Of a DNA stretch of 26,403 nucleotides, positions 23,789 through 26,403 are shown piece after piece (the stretch's first letter is position 1; each line of letters opens with the position of its first letter). Source of the stretch: an uncultured Prevotella sp. (lineage in GTDB: Bacteria; Bacteroidota; Bacteroidia; Bacteroidales; Bacteroidaceae). The translations under genes were made by a program, and so were the position numbers. The notes under the pieces are model-generated. The model was given only the letters and a program-made list of their open reading frames with translations. It made no database searches and was not told the DNA's origin. The DNA lies in NCBI GenBank assembly GCA_905373605.1, contig CAJPTO010000015.1, forward strand, positions 1 to 26,403. Reading direction: 5' to 3'.

Positions 23789-23822
23789 AGTTGACAAGTT
23801 AACGAGTTAACAGGTTAACAGG
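23789..23822. repeat. 9-bp GTTAAC-containing tandem repeat
   Basis: About four imperfect 9-bp units (AGTTGACA, AGTTAACG, AGTTAACAG, GTTAACAGG) lie just upstream of the RluA-family gene. Each contains or nearly contains the palindrome GTTAAC. The function is unknown; it could be a regulatory spacing element or simple repeat slippage. Confidence 0.5.
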
Positions 23823-23946
23823 GCATTCGTCATTTTTGCATGCTTCATTTGCCCTAGTGAAAACGCAGGTTTGCGTGTAAGGGCAGCGTGGTATTCTCTC
23901 TTTTTGTTGTCGTTGCCGTGTACGCGGCATCTAGCGATGACGAACG

Positions 23947-23989
23947 CGTGTTCGGCGAAAGGGCATGAAGAGCCTTTTCGCCGAACACG
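23947..23989 (-). terminator. long stem-loop just downstream of fabG
   Basis: An 18-nt arm (23947-23964) pairs with 23972-23989 around a 7-nt loop, with one G-U wobble. The arms contain CGTGTTCGGCGAAA and its complement. It starts 13 nt after the fabG stop codon. There is no T-tract on the fabG strand, so it may terminate in another way or protect the 3' end of the mRNA. Confidence 0.6.
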
Positions 23990-24002
23990 AGCGTTGTCGG
24001 CG

Positions 24003-24749
24003 TTATGTGTTCATGCCACCATCCACCTGTATAACCTGTCCGCTTACATAGCTAGAAAGGTCTGAAGCAAGGTAAAGGGCGCAGTTGGCCACGTCTTCAA
24101 CGGTGCCTCCGCGGCGCAAAGGAATTTGGTTCATCCATTCTTTACGCACCTCTTCAGGCAATTCTTGTGTCATGGCGGTGTCGATAAAGCCCGGTGCAAT
24201 GGCGTTAGCGCGAATGCCTTTGGGTCCCATTTCTTGTGCAACCGACTTGGCCAAGGCAATCATACCAGCCTTAGAGGCAGCGTAGTTGGCTTGTCCGGCA
24301 TTGCCATGAACGCCCACCACCGATGCCATGTTGATGATGGAGCCGCCGCGTTGGCGCATCATCACGGGGATGGCAGCGTGAATGAAGTTGAAAGCACTTT
24401 TGAGGTTAACGCCAATAACGGCATCCCATTGTTGCTCGGTCATGCGAAGCATCAGCCCGTCTTTGGTGATGCCGGCGTTGTTTACGAGAATGTCTACCGA
24501 GCCAAAGTCTTCTTTCACCAGTTTCACCACCTCTTCGCTTTGTGAAAAGTCGGCAGCGTTGCTGGCATATCCTTTGGCTTTAACGCCTAGAGCGGCAATC
24601 TCGGCCTCAGTGGCCTTGCCGTTTTCGTCGATAACCAAGTCGGTGAATGCGATGTTTGCGCCTTCTTGTGCAAACTTCAATGCGATGGCCTTGCCAATGC
24701 CGCGGGCTGCACCCGTAACAAGGGCAGTCTTGCCTGTTAATAATCCCAT
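24003..24749 (-). CDS. fabG: 3-oxoacyl-[acyl-carrier-protein] reductase FabG
   Basis: This 248-residue short-chain dehydrogenase/reductase reduces 3-oxoacyl-ACP to 3-hydroxyacyl-ACP with NADPH in type II fatty acid synthesis. The cofactor loop is VTGAARGIGKAIA, the NNAG motif is LVNNAGITKDGLM, and the catalytic Ser-Tyr-Lys lies in SVVG...NYAASKAG. The GFIDTAMT and C-terminal YVSGQVIQVDGGM segments fit FabG very closely. I start at the ATG at 24749 because the promoter (24792-24822) leaves a 36-nt leader; the longer frame begins inside the promoter. It is transcribed alone; no other fab genes are in the window. Length and motifs leave little doubt about the family, and FabG is the best call within it. 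Confidence 0.92.
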   Translation of the reverse strand: MGLLTGKTALVTGAARGIGKAIALKFAQEGANIAFTDLVIDENGKATEAEIAALGVKAKGYASNAADFSQSEEVVKLVKEDFGSVDILVNNAGITKDGLMLRMTEQQWDAVIGVNLKSAFNFIHAAIPVMMRQRGGSIINMASVVGVHGNAGQANYAASKAGMIALAKSVAQEMGPKGIRANAIAPGFIDTAMTQELPEEVRKEWMNQIPLRRGGTVEDVANCALYLASDLSSYVSGQVIQVDGGMNT

Positions 24750-24791
24750 TTTGTTGTTATTTATGTTTGTAAATACTGTGATTTCGTAATA

Positions 24792-24822
24792 CAAAGGTAC
24801 AAACTTAGTTTGACATGGCAAA
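24792..24822 (-). promoter_or_regulatory. promoter of fabG
   Basis: On the minus strand TTTG (24819-24822), 19 nt, then TACCTTTG (24792-24799). Transcription would start near 24785. Confidence 0.75.
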
Positions 24823-24859
24823 ACAATGTTTGCTTCTGTTGGCCGTTAGTGGCTTGGGG

Positions 24860-25348
24860 CTAATCGGCACTGTAGGTGATTTCACGCTTTACGCCTGCAC
24901 TTTGTTCACGCAGTGTTAGTGTTGTTACGCCGCCTTCGTAGTACATCTCGACCTTTGCTCGTTTTGGGCTGATGATGTACGATACAGAAATCAGTCCGTT
25001 CTTGCCCACATCCATCTCTTTGCTCCTTTTGGGCAGTTGCGGCAGCAGCCATTCGGTGTCTTCGATGTCACCTTTTCGCAGGGTTTCTTGGTAAACGGCT
25101 TGCATCGAGGTTGCATGGGCAAAAAGCTTGCTTTCCGTTTGCGTCATGCCGCCATCGCTTGTGGTGTATGTTGTGGTCGTATCGGCATCGGGCAAGTGTT
25201 TAGGCTTAGCTTGTTTTTCCGTTGTGTCCGCCTTTTCTGCGCGTTTGGCTGTGGGCTTAGGCGCGTATTTCTCTGCTTTAGGGGCTTTAGGAGCGGTGCA
25301 TGCAATGATGAGGGAGGCCACGAACGCGGTTAGTGCGAGATGTTTCAT
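24860..25348 (-). CDS. small lipoprotein of unknown function, TetR operon
   Basis: This 162-residue protein has a lipoprotein signal with lipobox IIAC (C17), then a Lys/Pro/Ala-rich linker (18-50), a Thr-rich patch, and a compact C-terminal domain (about 75-160) with no family I recognise. It should be anchored in the inner or outer membrane and face the periplasm or surface. Its ATG overlaps the stop of the TetR gene by 4 nt (ATGA), so it is probably under the same autoregulated promoter. The TetR protein may therefore control an envelope change, but no substrate or effector is visible. The gene ends about 37 nt before the fabG promoter. Confidence 0.7.
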   Translation of the reverse strand: MKHLALTAFVASLIIACTAPKAPKAEKYAPKPTAKRAEKADTTEKQAKPKHLPDADTTTTYTTSDGGMTQTESKLFAHATSMQAVYQETLRKGDIEDTEWLLPQLPKRSKEMDVGKNGLISVSYIISPKRAKVEMYYEGGVTTLTLREQSAGVKREITYSAD

Positions 25349-25941
25349 TGTCTGTTGATTCGTTTACCCAATGCGCCGTACACCACTTTTGCCACCAATG
25401 GCTTGCTGGCCTCTTCGGTTAAGCCGTGCCCCAAGCGGCCATAGATGAACGGCACTTCAAGTCCTTTGATACAATAGTGGGTGATGTCGGCCACCAGTTC
25501 CACGTTGTCGATGTCGAATTCGCCGTCGGCCTTACCCTCGGCATACACCTTTCTGAAGAGTTCAATCTCGTCTTCGTCAAAGTTTTTGCGCATTTTCTCC
25601 ACAGTCCAGATGTTTCTAAAGAACTCGGCACGCAGGTTTCCGTTGCGCACCACCGTTTCCTTAATCATGCTCAGGTGGGTGTATATCAGCTCGATAATCT
25701 TGTCTTGCGGACTGATTTTCTTTGCTGCCACCTCGTCCAACTTGTCGGAGAGCCGCTCCAGTTCGGCCTCTATCACGGCATAGTACACGTCTTCTTTCCT
25801 ATTAAAATAGGTATAGAGCGTTCGTCTGCCTTTTCCCGAAGCCACGGCGATATCGTTCATCGTGGTGTTGGCCACGCCATTGCGTGCGAAGAGCTGGCGC
25901 GCCACGTCCACTAGCTTTTGTCTTGTTTTGGAAATGGACAT
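25345..25941 (-). CDS. TetR/AcrR family transcriptional regulator
   Basis: This 198-residue repressor-type protein has an N-terminal helix-turn-helix (about 10-50) with the typical TetR core: LVDVARQLFARNGVANTTMNDIAVASGKGRRTLYTYF contains the expected Gly, Thr-Leu-Tyr-x-Tyr-Phe and following NRKED. The all-helical C-terminal ligand domain is diverged, as usual, so the ligand cannot be told. I start at the ATG at 25941; the longer frame would read through the leader. It overlaps the lipoprotein gene by 4 nt. A 23-bp inverted repeat (26030-26052) covers the -33 box of its own promoter, which strongly suggests autorepression. Confidence 0.9.
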   Translation of the reverse strand: MSISKTRQKLVDVARQLFARNGVANTTMNDIAVASGKGRRTLYTYFNRKEDVYYAVIEAELERLSDKLDEVAAKKISPQDKIIELIYTHLSMIKETVVRNGNLRAEFFRNIWTVEKMRKNFDEDEIELFRKVYAEGKADGEFDIDNVELVADITHYCIKGLEVPFIYGRLGHGLTEEASKPLVAKVVYGALGKRINRQ

Positions 25942-26007
25942 CTTCTTTCCTCCTTTCTCTAAACTATATGATAGGCACATGCGGTTGCACACAGCCTTGT
26001 TTGTGTG

Positions 26008-26039
26008 CAAAATTATCGTTTTTTTGTTGAACGAACAAA
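26008..26039 (-). promoter_or_regulatory. promoter of the TetR-lipoprotein operon
   Basis: On the minus strand TTTG (26036-26039), 20 nt, then TAATTTTG (26008-26015): a perfect match. The -33 box lies inside the palindromic operator. Confidence 0.75.
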
Positions 26040-26052
26040 TTATTGGTTCGTT
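26030..26052. promoter_or_regulatory. palindromic operator, probable TetR self-binding site
   Basis: AACGAAC (26030-26036) and GTTCGTT (26046-26052) form a perfect 7-bp inverted repeat with a 9-bp spacer. The symmetry extends into the spacer (10 of 11 pairs match around the centre). It overlaps the -33 box, so binding of a dimer would block RNA polymerase. Autoregulation by the TetR protein is inferred from position and symmetry. Confidence 0.7.
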
Positions 26053-26403
26053 TTTTGGAGGTCTTTACTTCTATATGAGGAGGCGCAACGATAAAATCAG
26101 GGATAAAGTTTGAGGTGTTGTAGCGGTAACGATGAAGCCCATTGCCCTTGTAAAATCAAAGCGCATGGCTATTCCTGTGTGAAAGCTTTAGTTTTCTTCA
26201 CTTGCTGCTTGCCATACCTTTCTGAAACAGAAGCATATTCTATGAGTTTTCCACTTAGATACGCCAGTTCGGGTTAAGAACCCGTGATTATGCCAACTAC
26301 CGCGGTTGGTCTTTTTGTAGGGCAGGGTTGGGAGCGATAGCTGCCTACCCTGCCTAGCGTTGATGGGTGAAGTCTAGGCCGTAGGCCTTGGTCTTTTTCT
26401 GTC
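26053..26403. other. non-coding, hairpin-rich region at the window end
   Basis: I see no gene of convincing length. Hairpins are CGGGTT-AAG-AACCCG (26270-26284), CCAAC with GTTGG (26293-26309) followed by a T-tract, GGCAGGGT with ACCCTGCC (26321-26354), and AGGCC-GTA-GGCCT (26376-26388) followed by a T-tract. The string TTGGTCTTTTT occurs twice, after the second and last hairpins. A 31-codon minus-strand frame starts at 26166 (MRFDFTRAMGFIV...) and lacks support. This may be a repeated intergenic element or part of a structured RNA that continues past the window. Confidence 0.4.

Overview
The window looks like the chromosome of a Bacteroidales bacterium, probably a Prevotella-like species. 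The promoters fit the Bacteroidetes form TTTG-N19-21-TAnnTTTG (perfect or near-perfect copies at 620-651, 8091-8119, 19717-19748, 24792-24822 and 26008-26039). Strong Shine-Dalgarno sites are absent, and several proteins carry short Bacteroidetes-type lipoprotein signals. The species call is inference; no rRNA or tRNA is present.

Layout. 1-827: 22-bp tandem repeats, then a promoter and folded leader for a small exported lytic transglycosylase (828-1277), closed by a strong terminator. 1407-7483 (minus): a compact three-gene operon, DUF6361 protein > PLD nuclease > SNF2-like helicase, followed by a broken small ORF. This is the gene set I recall for the Azaca anti-phage system. 7551-8069: a HutD/Ves-like cupin with its own promoter. 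8383-8520: an element bounded by 33-bp inverted repeats. 8617-19081 (minus): eight tightly packed genes encoding a vWA protein anchored by one N-terminal helix, a small polytopic membrane protein, a tubulin/FtsZ-like GTPase, a very large actin/Hsp70-fold ATPase, a membrane coiled-coil protein, a MotA/TolQ-like stator protein, a MotB/OmpA-like stator protein and a trypsin-like lipoprotein. 19717-21178: a FucP-like sugar transporter with a long leader. 21371-23003: an A+T-rich DUF262 + HEPN two-gene cassette. 23099-25941 (minus): RluA-type pseudouridine synthase, fabG, and a TetR regulator > lipoprotein operon with a palindromic operator over its promoter. 26053-26403: non-coding, with several hairpins.

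The most interesting system is the eight-gene operon. The MotB-like protein keeps the ion-binding Asp of stator units, so the MotA/MotB pair is probably an ion-driven motor, as in Zorya. Instead of the Zorya effectors it is joined to a tubulin-fold protein, an actin-fold protein and a vWA protein. I know of a computational prediction (Makarova and Koonin, 2010) of a membrane-remodelling system built from an FtsZ-like protein, a vWA protein and OmpA-family proteins. This operon looks like a Bacteroidetes relative with a stator, an Hsp70/actin-like ATPase and a periplasmic protease added. Together with the Azaca-like operon and the DUF262-HEPN pair it makes the window resemble a defence island, but a defence role for the eight-gene operon is inference.
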